Below are positions 7,822-15,678 of a stretch of DNA of 40,879 bases, in pieces. The notes under the pieces are model-generated. The model saw only the letters and a program-made list of their open reading frames with translations. It did no database searches and was not told where the DNA came from. Location of the stretch: positions 1 to 40,879 of the forward strand of contig JACPQC010000007.1 in the NCBI GenBank assembly GCA_016190695.1. The letters run 5' to 3'. The stretch's first letter is position 1. Each line of letters starts with the position of its first letter. This DNA is from Chloroflexota bacterium (lineage in GTDB: Bacteria; Chloroflexota; Dehalococcoidia; Dehalococcoidales; RBG-16-60-22). A program made the translations under genes and the position numbers.

Positions 7822-8586
7822 ATGAAAATACTGGCAATAGGTGACATCGTAGGCCGGCCCGGCAGGCAAGCGGTAAGACAGTTCGTGCCCCTGCTGCGAA
7901 AGGAGTACGGGCTGGATATGGTGGTGGCCAACGGTGAAAATGCCGCCGGCGGCTTCGGCCTGACGCTGTCCACGTCCAGGGAGCTGCTGGATGCCGGAGT
8001 GGACGTGATCACCTCGGGCAATCACATCTGGGCGCAGAAGGAGATAATCCCCTACATGGACGGGGAACTGCCCATTCTGCGCCCCCTGAACTACCCACCG
8101 GGCGTCCCGGGCCGGGGATATCTCCTCTCCGGCCAGGCCCTGGTAGTCAACATCATGGGCCGCACTTTCATGGACTGCTACGATTGCCCCTTCCGGGCGA
8201 TGGACAGGCTCCTGGAAGAGATAAAGCCGCCTCCGGTGATAATCGTGGACTTTCACGCCGAGGCCACTTCGGAGAAGGTGGCCATGGGGCGCTACCTCGA
8301 TGGCCGTGTCACCGCGGTGCTGGGCACTCATACCCACGTGGGCACCATCGACAAACAGGTGTTGCCTCACGGCACCGCTTACGTCAGCGATATCGGCATG
8401 ACCGGCCCTACCGACTCCATTATCGGCGATGATGCTGAATCGGTGCTCCAGCGTTTCCTGACCAAGCTGCCCCACCACCTCACCGTGGGCAAGGGCAAGC
8501 CGGTCTTAAATGCTATAATGGTGGAGGAGAGCCAGGGACGGGCCACCCGCATCGAGAGAATCTGCCGGACGCTGGAGGACAAGTGA
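7822..8586 (+). CDS. ymdB: YmdB-family metallophosphoesterase
   Basis: Family members hydrolyse 2',3'-cyclic nucleotides and influence RNA turnover and cell-fate decisions in Bacillus. The 254-residue protein carries the dimetal motifs GDIVGRPG (7-14), NGEN, GNHIW, DFHAEATSEK and GTHTHVGT in the expected order, and has the usual family length. It follows rny with a 25-base gap, and its TGA overlaps the GTG of the next gene by four bases, so the two are probably translationally coupled. Confidence 0.93.
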   Translation: MKILAIGDIVGRPGRQAVRQFVPLLRKEYGLDMVVANGENAAGGFGLTLSTSRELLDAGVDVITSGNHIWAQKEIIPYMDGELPILRPLNYPPGVPGRGYLLSGQALVVNIMGRTFMDCYDCPFRAMDRLLEEIKPPPVIIVDFHAEATSEKVAMGRYLDGRVTAVLGTHTHVGTIDKQVLPHGTAYVSDIGMTGPTDSIIGDDAESVLQRFLTKLPHHLTVGKGKPVLNAIMVEESQGRATRIERICRTLEDK

Positions 8587-9434
8587 GCAAGGTTGACCTG
8601 CACATTCATTCCAGCGTTTCGGATGGACGCTACGGCCCGGAAGAGCTGGTCTTCAAGGCGGCAGAGCGCGGACTGACCTATATCTCTCTGACCGACCATG
8701 ACTCGATAGACGGCATCGACCGGGCGCTACCGGCGGCCAGCGCCTTTCCCGCGCTTACGGTCATACCCGGCGTGGAGATAAGCACCGAAATGCCCGATGG
8801 CGAGGCCCATATCCTGGGCTACTTTGTTGATTACGCTGACCCTGCCTTGAAATCCTCCCTGGAAAACTTCCGCCTGTCCCGGGAGCGCCGCGCCCGGCAG
8901 ATGGTCCAGAAACTGGACAGGCTGGGCATCCGCATTGACTGGCAGAGGGTGCAGGATATCGCTGCCGGCGGCTCGATCGGGCGTCCCCATATCGCCCAGG
9001 CCATGCTGGAAAAGGGGTACATATCCTCGCTGCGCCAGGCGTTTAACGAGTACATTGGACATGGTTGTCCGGCCTACGTGGAGCGGGAAAAGATGACGCC
9101 CGCCGAGGCTGTGGCGCTGGTGGCGCGCAGCGGCGGCCTGCCCGCACTGGCCCATCCCTTCACGGTAAAAGACCCTGAGGCAATAATCGCGGTACTGAAG
9201 CCGGCGGGACTCATCGGCCTTGAAACCTACTATGGCGGCTACTCTCCGGAGCAAACCGGCCAATTGATAGATATGGCGACACGGCACGACCTGGTCCCCG
9301 TAGGCGGCAGCGACTACCACGGGCTGGACGATGCCACCGAGACCATGATGGGCAGCGTCGAGGTGCCTGAAGAGTCAGCCCGGAGACTGATAGCGCTGGC
9401 AGGGGAGCGGACAAGGCTGCCCAACTTATCGTGA
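8583..9434 (+). CDS. PHP-domain phosphoesterase (RNase AM/TrpH-like)
   Basis: This is a polymerase-and-histidinol-phosphatase domain protein of 283 residues. Metal motifs are DLHIHSSVSDG near the N-terminus, LTDHDSIDG, PGVEIS, LAHPF and GGSDYHG near the C-terminus. E. coli RNase AM (YciV) of this family degrades short RNAs and nucleotide 3',5'-bisphosphates. A similar role would fit the neighbouring RNase Y and YmdB, but is inferred. The GTG at 8583 overlaps the ymdB stop. A strong terminator follows. Confidence 0.85.
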   Translation: MSKVDLHIHSSVSDGRYGPEELVFKAAERGLTYISLTDHDSIDGIDRALPAASAFPALTVIPGVEISTEMPDGEAHILGYFVDYADPALKSSLENFRLSRERRARQMVQKLDRLGIRIDWQRVQDIAAGGSIGRPHIAQAMLEKGYISSLRQAFNEYIGHGCPAYVEREKMTPAEAVALVARSGGLPALAHPFTVKDPEAIIAVLKPAGLIGLETYYGGYSPEQTGQLIDMATRHDLVPVGGSDYHGLDDATETMMGSVEVPEESARRLIALAGERTRLPNLS

Positions 9435-9452
9435 GCCACCTTTAGAGCAGAT

Positions 9453-9493
9453 AGACCCCTGGCCGGGATGACACAGGCCGGGAGGTCTGTTTT
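9453..9493 (+). terminator. Rho-independent terminator after PHP gene
   Basis: A nearly continuous 12-bp stem pairs AGACCCCTGGCC (9453-9464) with GGCCGGGAGGTCT (9476-9488), with one bulged A and one wobble, and is followed by GTTTTC. It separates the recA-to-PHP run from the plsY-like gene. Confidence 0.6.
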
Positions 9494-9522
9494 CAGGGCA
9501 ATACATAACACCTGGAGGCATT

Positions 9523-10224
9523 ATGCTTACCTGGGCGTCACTTGCAATAGCCGCTTACCTGTTGGGTTCAATTCCCTTTTCCTATCTGGCAGGCAAGGCA
9601 TTTCGGGGTATTGACATCCGGCAGCGCGGCACCCGGCAGGTGGGCGCCGGCAACCTGTGGCGGATGACCTCTTTCAGGATCGCCCTGCCGGTGGGCATTA
9701 TTGACCTGAGCAAGGGGATGGTCATGGCCTGGGTGGCCAGCGAGATGGGACTCGGCCCGTCGCAGCAGTTGTCGGTGGGATTGGCGGCAGTGGCGGGGCA
9801 CAACTGGCCGGTCTTCCTGGGATTCCACGGGGGGCGCGGCCTGGGCACCTCCCTGGGCATTATCCTGATACTCCCTATAATAAATGAAATCTCGTATTTG
9901 AGTTTTCTCGTTTTCACCGTTATCAACCTGGCCGGCATCGCCCTGCTGCGGAGCACACCGCTGCCCGCGCTGGTGGGGTCGGCCTCACTGCCGGTGACAA
10001 GCTGGCTGACCGGAGACCCGGCCTCGCTATCCCTGGGCTACCTGGCCCTGCTCCTGGTGCTGGTGATAAAGCGCCTGGCGGCAGGTACACCCGACCCCGA
10101 ATCTCCCGGCGGGGGGCGGTTACTGCTCAACCGGCTGCTGTTCGACCGGGACATACCTGACCGGAAGAAGTGGATGTACCGGCCACCCGCCCCGGCCAGA
10201 GACCCCGGAAAGGGCGACTCATGA
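9523..10224 (+). CDS. plsY: PlsY-like acylphosphate:glycerol-3-phosphate acyltransferase, divergent
   Basis: PlsY transfers the acyl group of acyl-phosphate to glycerol-3-phosphate at the cytoplasmic membrane, starting phospholipid synthesis. The 233-residue protein has several hydrophobic helices and family motifs: LLGSIPFSYLAG near the N-terminus and GHNWPVFLGFHGGRGLGTSLG around 89-109. Two motifs differ from the norm. The usual GSGNxGATN is GTRQVGAGNLWRM here, and the usual FKGGKGVAT is FHGGRGLGT. It also has a proline-rich, charged C-terminal tail. It may be a paralogue with altered specificity. GAGG lies before ATG 9523, and its stop overlaps the next gene's ATG. Confidence 0.8.
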   Translation: MLTWASLAIAAYLLGSIPFSYLAGKAFRGIDIRQRGTRQVGAGNLWRMTSFRIALPVGIIDLSKGMVMAWVASEMGLGPSQQLSVGLAAVAGHNWPVFLGFHGGRGLGTSLGIILILPIINEISYLSFLVFTVINLAGIALLRSTPLPALVGSASLPVTSWLTGDPASLSLGYLALLLVLVIKRLAAGTPDPESPGGGRLLLNRLLFDRDIPDRKKWMYRPPAPARDPGKGDS

Positions 10225-10703
10225 AGTGTGCCGAACATCCCCAGGTAGAGACCAGCCTGGCCTGCAGCAAGTGCGGCAAACCGATATGCCCCAGGTGCCT
10301 GGTGCAGACCCCGGTGGGGGCGCGCTGCCGGGAATGCGCCCGCCTGCACCGGCTGCCCACCTACCAGGTCTCATTGCAGCATTACCTGAAAGGCGCCGGA
10401 GCGTCAGCGGTGGCAGGAGCGGTCTCCGGGTTCCTCTGGTGGCTGATAGCCGGCATCATGCCCTTCTTCTTCCTCAATCTGCTGCTCGGCGCCGGCGCAG
10501 GCTATGTCACCGGCGAGGCCGTCAGCCTGGCTACCAACCGCAAGCGCGGGCCGGCGCTGGCCGTCATTGCCAGCCTGGGCGTGGTGGCGAGCTACCTGGT
10601 GAGCATCTGGCTGCCGGGCCTGTTCTTCTTCAGGCTGTTCAATATTTTCGGCCTGCTGGCCGTGGCCATCGGAATTTTCGTGTCGGTAAACCGGCTGCGC
10701 TAA
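10221..10703 (+). CDS. Small membrane protein with B-box-type zinc finger
   Basis: This 160-residue protein of unknown function starts at ATG 10221, overlapping the plsY-like stop (ATGA), with GGAAAGGG upstream. The N-terminus has a cysteine/histidine cluster (C3, H6, C15, C18, C23, C26, C36, C39) typical of bacterial B-box-like zinc fingers. From about residue 60 it has three or four hydrophobic helices separated by a TNRKR loop. This is a common layout in Chloroflexota and Actinomycetota membrane proteins, but the role is not known. Coupling to the acyltransferase suggests a membrane-related job, by inference only. Confidence 0.75.
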   Translation: MKCAEHPQVETSLACSKCGKPICPRCLVQTPVGARCRECARLHRLPTYQVSLQHYLKGAGASAVAGAVSGFLWWLIAGIMPFFFLNLLLGAGAGYVTGEAVSLATNRKRGPALAVIASLGVVASYLVSIWLPGLFFFRLFNIFGLLAVAIGIFVSVNRLR

Positions 10704-10706
10704 ACG

Positions 10707-11783
10707 TTACCATGCGGTCAGCCCCGCCACCGTCTTCTCATCCAGCGCCTGTACCAGCGCCGTCACCAGCTCCACCGTCCGGTCAAAGTCATCGCGGTGC
10801 ATTATGGCGCTGTGGCTGTGGATATGCCTGGTGGGCACGGAGAGCACCACTGTGGGCACGCCGCTGCGGTGCAGATGGATCGGGCCGCCATCGGTGGCGC
10901 CGCCCTCCATAGCTGATACCTGGAGCGCTATGCCCCTGTCTTTAGCCGTATCCATGACCAGGTCCCGAAGCTTGAGATTGGGTATCATGCGGGCATCATA
11001 GGCCAGGAGCGCCGGCCCGCCGCCCAGCTTGACGGCTGACTCCTCCGGCTTGATGCCGGGCACGTCCCCGGCGATCTCCACCTCCAGGATGATGGCCACG
11101 TCCGGGTTTATCGTCTCCACGCTGGTGGTGGCCCCCCTCGCCCCCACCTCCTCCTGGACGGTGGCCACGCCGAAAAGGGCGTTCCGGTGGTTGAGGCCGG
11201 CCAGCCGGCGCATCGCCGCCACCATCAGGGCGCAGCCAACCCGGTCATCAAGGGCTTTGGCCAGGTAAGCCCTCCCGGGACCGGAGAGGACGGCAAAGCC
11301 GGCGATGGGCACAACGGGGTCGCCCACCCGCACTCCAGCCTGCTCCACCTCCTCCTGGGAAGTCGCCCCGATATCGATGTACATATCCTTCTTTTCCACC
11401 ACGCGCTTACGCTCTTCCTCAGGCAGCACGTGGGGGGGCTTGGCTCCGATAACGCCGGTCACCTCTCCCTGCCTGGTCCTGATGCTGACCCGCTGGGCGA
11501 GCAGCACCTGGTCCCACCATCCCCCCAGCGGGGTGAACTTGATAAAGCCCTCCTTGGTGACATGCTTGACCATGAAGCCGATCTCGTCCATGTGGGCGGC
11601 CAGCACTATCCGCGGCGTTTCAGCGCCGCCTTGCTTCCGGCAAATCAGGCTGCCCAGCCTGTCCTGGGTTAACTCGCCCATCGGCCCAAAGTGCCGCCGC
11701 ATTATTTCTCGCACTTCATCCTCGTAGCCGGGCACGCCGGTGGCCTCGGTAAGCTCTTTCAACAGGGTTTCCGTGTCGTCCAT
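10707..11783 (-). CDS. M42-family metallo-aminopeptidase (TET/glutamyl aminopeptidase-like)
   Basis: M42 enzymes are cytosolic, usually dodecameric, cobalt or zinc aminopeptidases (sometimes glucanases) that trim peptides from proteasome or protease action. The 358-residue protein has the expected metal and catalytic motifs in order: LAAHMDEIGF (H64, D66), AKALDDRVG, VQEEVGARG, LEVEIAGD and HIHSHS near the C-terminus. The length matches the family. It is convergent with the zinc-finger gene, with only three bases between stops. The start at ATG 11783 has GGAGGAAA upstream. Confidence 0.93.
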   Translation of the reverse strand: MDDTETLLKELTEATGVPGYEDEVREIMRRHFGPMGELTQDRLGSLICRKQGGAETPRIVLAAHMDEIGFMVKHVTKEGFIKFTPLGGWWDQVLLAQRVSIRTRQGEVTGVIGAKPPHVLPEEERKRVVEKKDMYIDIGATSQEEVEQAGVRVGDPVVPIAGFAVLSGPGRAYLAKALDDRVGCALMVAAMRRLAGLNHRNALFGVATVQEEVGARGATTSVETINPDVAIILEVEIAGDVPGIKPEESAVKLGGGPALLAYDARMIPNLKLRDLVMDTAKDRGIALQVSAMEGGATDGGPIHLHRSGVPTVVLSVPTRHIHSHSAIMHRDDFDRTVELVTALVQALDEKTVAGLTAW

Positions 11784-12003
11784 CTTTTCCTCCGTGCCAA
11801 AAATACCGAATCCATAATTGATAAGCCTGCCTGACCTGCCATCTCACAACTATGTTCATTCTAGACCAGAAGAGGCGGCGGGGCAAGCTTGGGTATCGTC
11901 AGCGGACGGGGTGTTTTGCAACTGAAGTCACATACATCAGGGGCCAGTTTGAATAGCATTTAATAAGGAAAAGGTTTAGAAAGAGAGCCAAAAGGAGGCT
12001 AAA

Positions 12004-12471
12004 ATGGCAATTGTTAGATTTTCACCGCATCGGCATCTGAGCTTGGCTGAGACTTTCTATCCTGCCAGGAACTTCCTGGAGGACATTGACAGGGTAGCGC
12101 GGGACATGTGGGAGACGTGGCAGCCGACCGCATGTCCAACGGGGCTTGTGCCGCGGATTGATATGTATGAGGACAAGGATGTGCTAACCATCTCGATGGA
12201 TCTTCCTGGCGTCAAGAAGGAAGATATCACTCTTAGCATCGAGGGGGATGTCCTCAACATCAAGGCGGAGAAGAAGTCGGCGGAGATGAGCGCCACTGCC
12301 ACCTGTTACATGGGTGAGCGCTGCTTCGGCCTGTACTCCCGTTCAGTATCGCTGCCCTTCCCCATTGATTTTGACAAGTGCTCGGCCACTTTTGAAAATG
12401 GCTGGCTTGAGATAAAGCTTCCCAAGTCCGAAGAAGTCAAGGCCAGGCACATCGAAGTCAAGGTCAAGTAA
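12004..12471 (+). CDS. Hsp20/alpha-crystallin small heat-shock protein
   Basis: This is an ATP-independent holdase that binds unfolding proteins. The 155-residue protein has a variable N-terminal part (about 1-48), then an alpha-crystallin domain with PRIDMYEDKDVLTISMDLPG, a GDVLNIKAEKK strand, and FENGWLEIKLPKS near the end. AAAAGGAGG lies before the ATG. It is a single-gene unit with its own terminator. No CIRCE-type inverted repeat is visible in the 220 bases upstream (11784-12003). Confidence 0.95.
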   Translation: MAIVRFSPHRHLSLAETFYPARNFLEDIDRVARDMWETWQPTACPTGLVPRIDMYEDKDVLTISMDLPGVKKEDITLSIEGDVLNIKAEKKSAEMSATATCYMGERCFGLYSRSVSLPFPIDFDKCSATFENGWLEIKLPKSEEVKARHIEVKVK

Positions 12472-12494
12472 TCCAGGCGCCGTGACGAAATAAG

Positions 12495-12530
12495 GGGGAT
12501 AGCAAGGCAAAAGCTGTCCCCTTTAATTTT
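12495..12530 (+). terminator. Rho-independent terminator of the Hsp20 gene
   Basis: GGGGATAGC (12495-12503) pairs with GCTGTCCCC (12513-12521) through nine pairs including one wobble. TTTAATTTT follows immediately (12522-12530). It starts 24 bases after the stop codon. Confidence 0.7.
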
Positions 12531-12591
12531 CCCCGTTATATGCCTATCTTGTTGCCTCCCAAAACCCAATCCCGAGAAGTCTCGATGAGTC

Positions 12592-12667
12592 TCCCCCTTT
12601 GAAAAAGGGGGACTAAGGGAGATTTCGTAACCCAAAATCCCTCTCTATCTCCCTTTACGAAAGGGAG
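12592..12667. repeat. Two related intergenic hairpins
   Basis: The first hairpin has arms 12592-12600 and 12604-12612 (TCCCCCTTT, loop GAA, AAAGGGGGA). The second has arms 12649-12656 and 12660-12667 (CTCCCTTT, loop ACG, AAAGGGAG). They share the pattern of C-rich arm, TTT, 3-base loop, AAA, G-rich arm, and look like copies of one palindromic family. The rest of the 12531-12789 gap shows no gene. Confidence 0.6.
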
Positions 12668-12789
12668 ACGAAACGTCTTTCACTAATTTTCATTAGTACT
12701 ACACACCAGCTAATTGGGAGTTAACGGGATAAGCACATTCCCTTTGTTACTCTTACGTTATCATTCGCCTCCCTACATCTATCCCGGTC

Positions 12790-12818
12790 TTGACACAAAT
12801 TTAAGTAACATTACTTAT
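12790..12818 (+). promoter_or_regulatory. -35 box with overlapping 16-bp palindrome upstream of oxidoreductase operon
   Basis: A perfect TTGACA at 12790-12795 is followed by TAAGTAACATTACTTA (12802-12817), an inverted repeat perfect except for its central two bases, which fills the spacer and reaches the expected -10 position. The -10 itself is poor (TACTTA or ACTTAT). A palindrome across spacer and -10 is typical of a repressor or activator site. The regulator is unknown and is not encoded next door. Confidence 0.5.
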
Positions 12819-12891
12819 TTGCGCCGGGATAGCAGCAGCAGTAAGATGAGTTATCGGCACTGGAAAGTCTTGGCGCTGGTGAGGTGAAACT

Positions 12892-14616
12892 ATGCCTGTA
12901 GAAGCGAACTTCATGGTTGGAGGAGAGGCCGGACAGGGGGTGCAATCAGTGGGGGCAGTCCTGGCCAAGACCCTGGCCCGCGGAGGCTACCATGTCTTTG
13001 CCGACCAGGACTACGAGTCCAGGATAAGGGGCGGCCACAATTTCTTCAGGATAAGGGCCAGCAATATGCCGGTAGCGGCCATCAAAGAGCCGCTGGACAT
13101 ACTGGTGGCGCTTAACCAGGAGACCATTGACCTGCACCGGATGGAGGTGGCCCCCGGCGGGGTGGTAGTGTACGACCAGGAGAAGGGGCAACCCGGGGAG
13201 GGCAACTACCTGGGAGTGCCTTTTACCCGACTGGCCCAGGAGAAGGCGGGAAACCGGATCATGGCCAATTCGGTGGCCTTCGGGGCGGCGCTGGGACTGA
13301 CCGGATATGACCTCGATGCCGCCGCCAATATAGTGCGCGGCTTTTTCGGTGGCGATGTGGGCGAGGCCAATGTCACCGCCACCAGAGCCGGCTACGATTA
13401 TGCCACGGAGAACTTCAAAGGTGAACGCCCGCTCAACCTCAAGCCCCTGGGCGACGGCAAAAGGCTGCTGATGAACGGGCATGACGCGGTGGCGCTGGGG
13501 GCTATCGCCGCCGGGTGCAATTTTATGGCGGGCTATCCCATGACCCCGGCCACCCCCATCCTGGAGTACCTGTCCACCCATGCCAAGGACATGGACATGG
13601 CGGTGGTTCAGACGGAGGACGAGATCTCCGCCATCAATATGGCCATCGGCGCCAGCTTCGCCGGGGCCAGGGCCATGACCGCCACCTCCGGCAGCGGCTT
13701 TTGTCTCATGGTAGAGGGGGTGGGACTGGCGGGGATAACCGAAACACCGGTGGTGATAGTAAACGCGCAGCGCCCCGGCCCGGCGGTGGGCCTGCCCACC
13801 AGGACGGAGCAGGGAGACCTGCTCTTTGTGCTGCATTGTCATCAAGGGGACTTCCCCAGGGCGGTGCTGGCCCCGGCCAGCGTGGAGGACGCCTTCTGGC
13901 TCACCATCAAGGCGTTCAACCTGGCGGACAAATACCAGTTGCCGGTGATCATGCTGACAGACCACTACCTGGCTACCTCTTATATCACCGTTGATGGTTT
14001 CGACCTGTCAAAGGTCGTTATCGACCGGGGCGAGACGTATTCGCCGGAGCGGCACGGCCCCCCGCAGGAATACAAGAGACACAAGGTCACCGGCTCCGGC
14101 ATTTCACCCCGCGCCTTCCCCGGCCTCACCGAGGCACTGGTGGTAACCGACAGCGATGAGCACGATGAGACAGGCCATCTCATCGAGGACGCCCGGGCCA
14201 GGACCGAGCAGGTGGAAAAGCGGCTGCGCAAGCTGAACGGGCTGGGGCAGGAGACATCGCCGCCGGAGGTCTATGGCCCCCCCAATGCCGAGACTACCCT
14301 GGTCGGCTGGGGCAGCACCTGGGGCGCACTGCGTGAGAGCATAGACATCCTGAACCGGGGCAACGGCAAGTTCAACTTGCTGCACCTGAGGGAGCTATGG
14401 CCCTTCCCCTCGGAAGCGGTCAACAGCATCCTTCAGCAAGCGAAGCGCAGCTATGTGGTCGAAAGCAACGCCGCCGGCCAGTTAGCCCGTCTCATCCGTG
14501 CCGAGACCGGCAGGCTGGTTGACGGCAAGGTGCTCAAATATGACGGGCGGCCCTTTACCCCGTCCGGCATTGCTGAGCAGGTCAAAGAGGAGGTGTACCA
14601 TGGCGCTAAGAGTTGA
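12892..14616 (+). CDS. 2-oxoacid:ferredoxin oxidoreductase, fused gamma-alpha subunit
   Basis: This is part of an oxygen-sensitive enzyme that interconverts a 2-oxoacid plus CoA with acyl-CoA, CO2 and reduced ferredoxin. In the 574-residue chain, residues 1 to about 185 are the gamma domain (GGEAGQGVQS, then RIRGGHNFF). From about 190 the alpha part follows (AGYPMTPATPILEYL, TEDEISAINMAIGASFAGAR, TSGSGFCLMVEG), ending in a C-terminal domain with a LRELWPFPSE segment. The KorA-like fusion suggests 2-oxoglutarate or a branched-chain or aryl-pyruvate substrate, which cannot be decided here. GTGAGGTGAAAC precedes the ATG. The beta gene overlaps its end by 17 bases. Confidence 0.93.
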   Translation: MPVEANFMVGGEAGQGVQSVGAVLAKTLARGGYHVFADQDYESRIRGGHNFFRIRASNMPVAAIKEPLDILVALNQETIDLHRMEVAPGGVVVYDQEKGQPGEGNYLGVPFTRLAQEKAGNRIMANSVAFGAALGLTGYDLDAAANIVRGFFGGDVGEANVTATRAGYDYATENFKGERPLNLKPLGDGKRLLMNGHDAVALGAIAAGCNFMAGYPMTPATPILEYLSTHAKDMDMAVVQTEDEISAINMAIGASFAGARAMTATSGSGFCLMVEGVGLAGITETPVVIVNAQRPGPAVGLPTRTEQGDLLFVLHCHQGDFPRAVLAPASVEDAFWLTIKAFNLADKYQLPVIMLTDHYLATSYITVDGFDLSKVVIDRGETYSPERHGPPQEYKRHKVTGSGISPRAFPGLTEALVVTDSDEHDETGHLIEDARARTEQVEKRLRKLNGLGQETSPPEVYGPPNAETTLVGWGSTWGALRESIDILNRGNGKFNLLHLRELWPFPSEAVNSILQQAKRSYVVESNAAGQLARLIRAETGRLVDGKVLKYDGRPFTPSGIAEQVKEEVYHGAKS

Positions 14617-15472
14617 GCAACCGGTGACTATGGAGAGCTATGCCGGGCTGAAACCGGCATGGTGCCCTGGCTGTGGGAACTTCGGCATCCTGCGGGCGCT
14701 GAACAAGGCGCTGGTCGAGATGAAGGTCCAGCCCTGGCAGTTGCTGATGGTCTCCGGCATCGGCCAGGCCGGCAAACTGCCTCACTACAGCCGCGGCAAT
14801 ACCTTCAACTCGCTTCACGGCCGGGCAGTGCCGCCGGCTGTCGCCGCCAAGATTGCCAACCCGGAGCTGGTGGTCATCGTCATCGGCGGAGATGGCGACG
14901 GCTACAGTGAGGGCGGCAACCATTTCCTTCATGTCCTGCGCCGCAACCACGATATCACCCACATCGTCCATGACAACCAGGTCTACGCACTGACCAAGGG
15001 CCAGGCGTCTCCCACCAGCGACGAAGGCTATGTCTCCAAGACCACACCCGGTGGGGCGCTCCCGCCGCTGAATGCCCTGGGGGTTGCCATTATGGCCGGT
15101 GCCACTTTTGTCGCCCGCACCTTTGCCGGAGACCTGGACCACGCCGCCAGGACCATACAGGAAGGGGTCCGGCATCGCGGCTTCGCCCTGATAGACGTGC
15201 TGCAACCCTGCGTTACCTTCAACCATGTCAATACCTTCAAATGGTACAGTGAACGGGTGTACAAACTGGATGAACGGGGCCATAACCCGCAGGACAAAAT
15301 GGCCGCCCTGGAAGTGGTCCAGCAGTGGGGAGAGCGGATACCCATCGGGGTAATCTACCGGGAACAACGCCCCACTTATGAAGACAGGATACCGGCCCTC
15401 AAGAAGGGTCCCCTGGCCAAACAGGTGATTGACCCGCAGAGGATAGCCCCGCTGTTCCAGGAGTTTCAATAA
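14600..15472 (+). CDS. 2-oxoacid:ferredoxin oxidoreductase, beta subunit
   Basis: This is the thiamine-diphosphate-binding subunit, 290 residues from ATG 14600, which has AAAGAGGAGG upstream. It shows KPAWCPGCGNFG near residue 18, the TPP/Mg motif GGDGDGYSEGG followed by HDNQVYALTKGQASPT, and LIDVLQPCVTFN, whose Cys probably completes an iron-sulfur site with the CPGC pair. No separate 8-iron ferredoxin (delta) subunit is encoded here, consistent with the two-gene KorAB-type layout. With the fused gamma-alpha gene it makes the complete enzyme. Confidence 0.93.
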   Translation: MALRVEQPVTMESYAGLKPAWCPGCGNFGILRALNKALVEMKVQPWQLLMVSGIGQAGKLPHYSRGNTFNSLHGRAVPPAVAAKIANPELVVIVIGGDGDGYSEGGNHFLHVLRRNHDITHIVHDNQVYALTKGQASPTSDEGYVSKTTPGGALPPLNALGVAIMAGATFVARTFAGDLDHAARTIQEGVRHRGFALIDVLQPCVTFNHVNTFKWYSERVYKLDERGHNPQDKMAALEVVQQWGERIPIGVIYREQRPTYEDRIPALKKGPLAKQVIDPQRIAPLFQEFQ

Positions 15473-15522
15473 ATTATGGCACTGGTACGAATGTCGCCAT
15501 AGCCAGATTGCTTAAATCACTG

Positions 15523-15552
15523 TTGACAGTGAGTTATCCGGTATGATATAGT
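15523..15552 (+). promoter_or_regulatory. Probable promoter of the rpsL ribosomal operon
   Basis: TTGACA (15523-15528) and TATAGT (15547-15552) are separated by 18 bases, six of six and five of six consensus matches. It lies about 125 bases before the rpsL start and is the clearest promoter upstream of the 20-kb ribosomal cluster. Confidence 0.65.
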
Positions 15553-15561
15553 TTATTTTCG

Positions 15562-15644
15562 GTGTCACCTATCAGCATACCCGTGTGACACTGCAATACA
15601 GTGTTTGTTCTGTTATTGCCTCAGTGGATGGATGATTCCCATCC
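15562..15644 (+). promoter_or_regulatory. Structured leader of rpsL
   Basis: The leader contains two hairpins. GTGTCAC (15562-15568) pairs with GTGACAC (15585-15591), and GGATGG (15626-15631) pairs with CCATCC (15639-15644). Ribosomal operons are often regulated by a protein binding such a leader (S7 acts on the E. coli str operon, at an internal site). Whether this leader is a regulatory site is not known. Confidence 0.35.
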
Positions 15645-15678
15645 GCGAATTACCATTTCAGGAAGGATTAGGAGTATA

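Noticed and set aside
15601-15678. Longer rpsL reading from GTG 15601
   Set aside because: The extra residues have no similarity to S12, overlap the leader hairpins, and GTG 15679 has TAGGAG upstream and starts the conserved [10 protein letters not shown].
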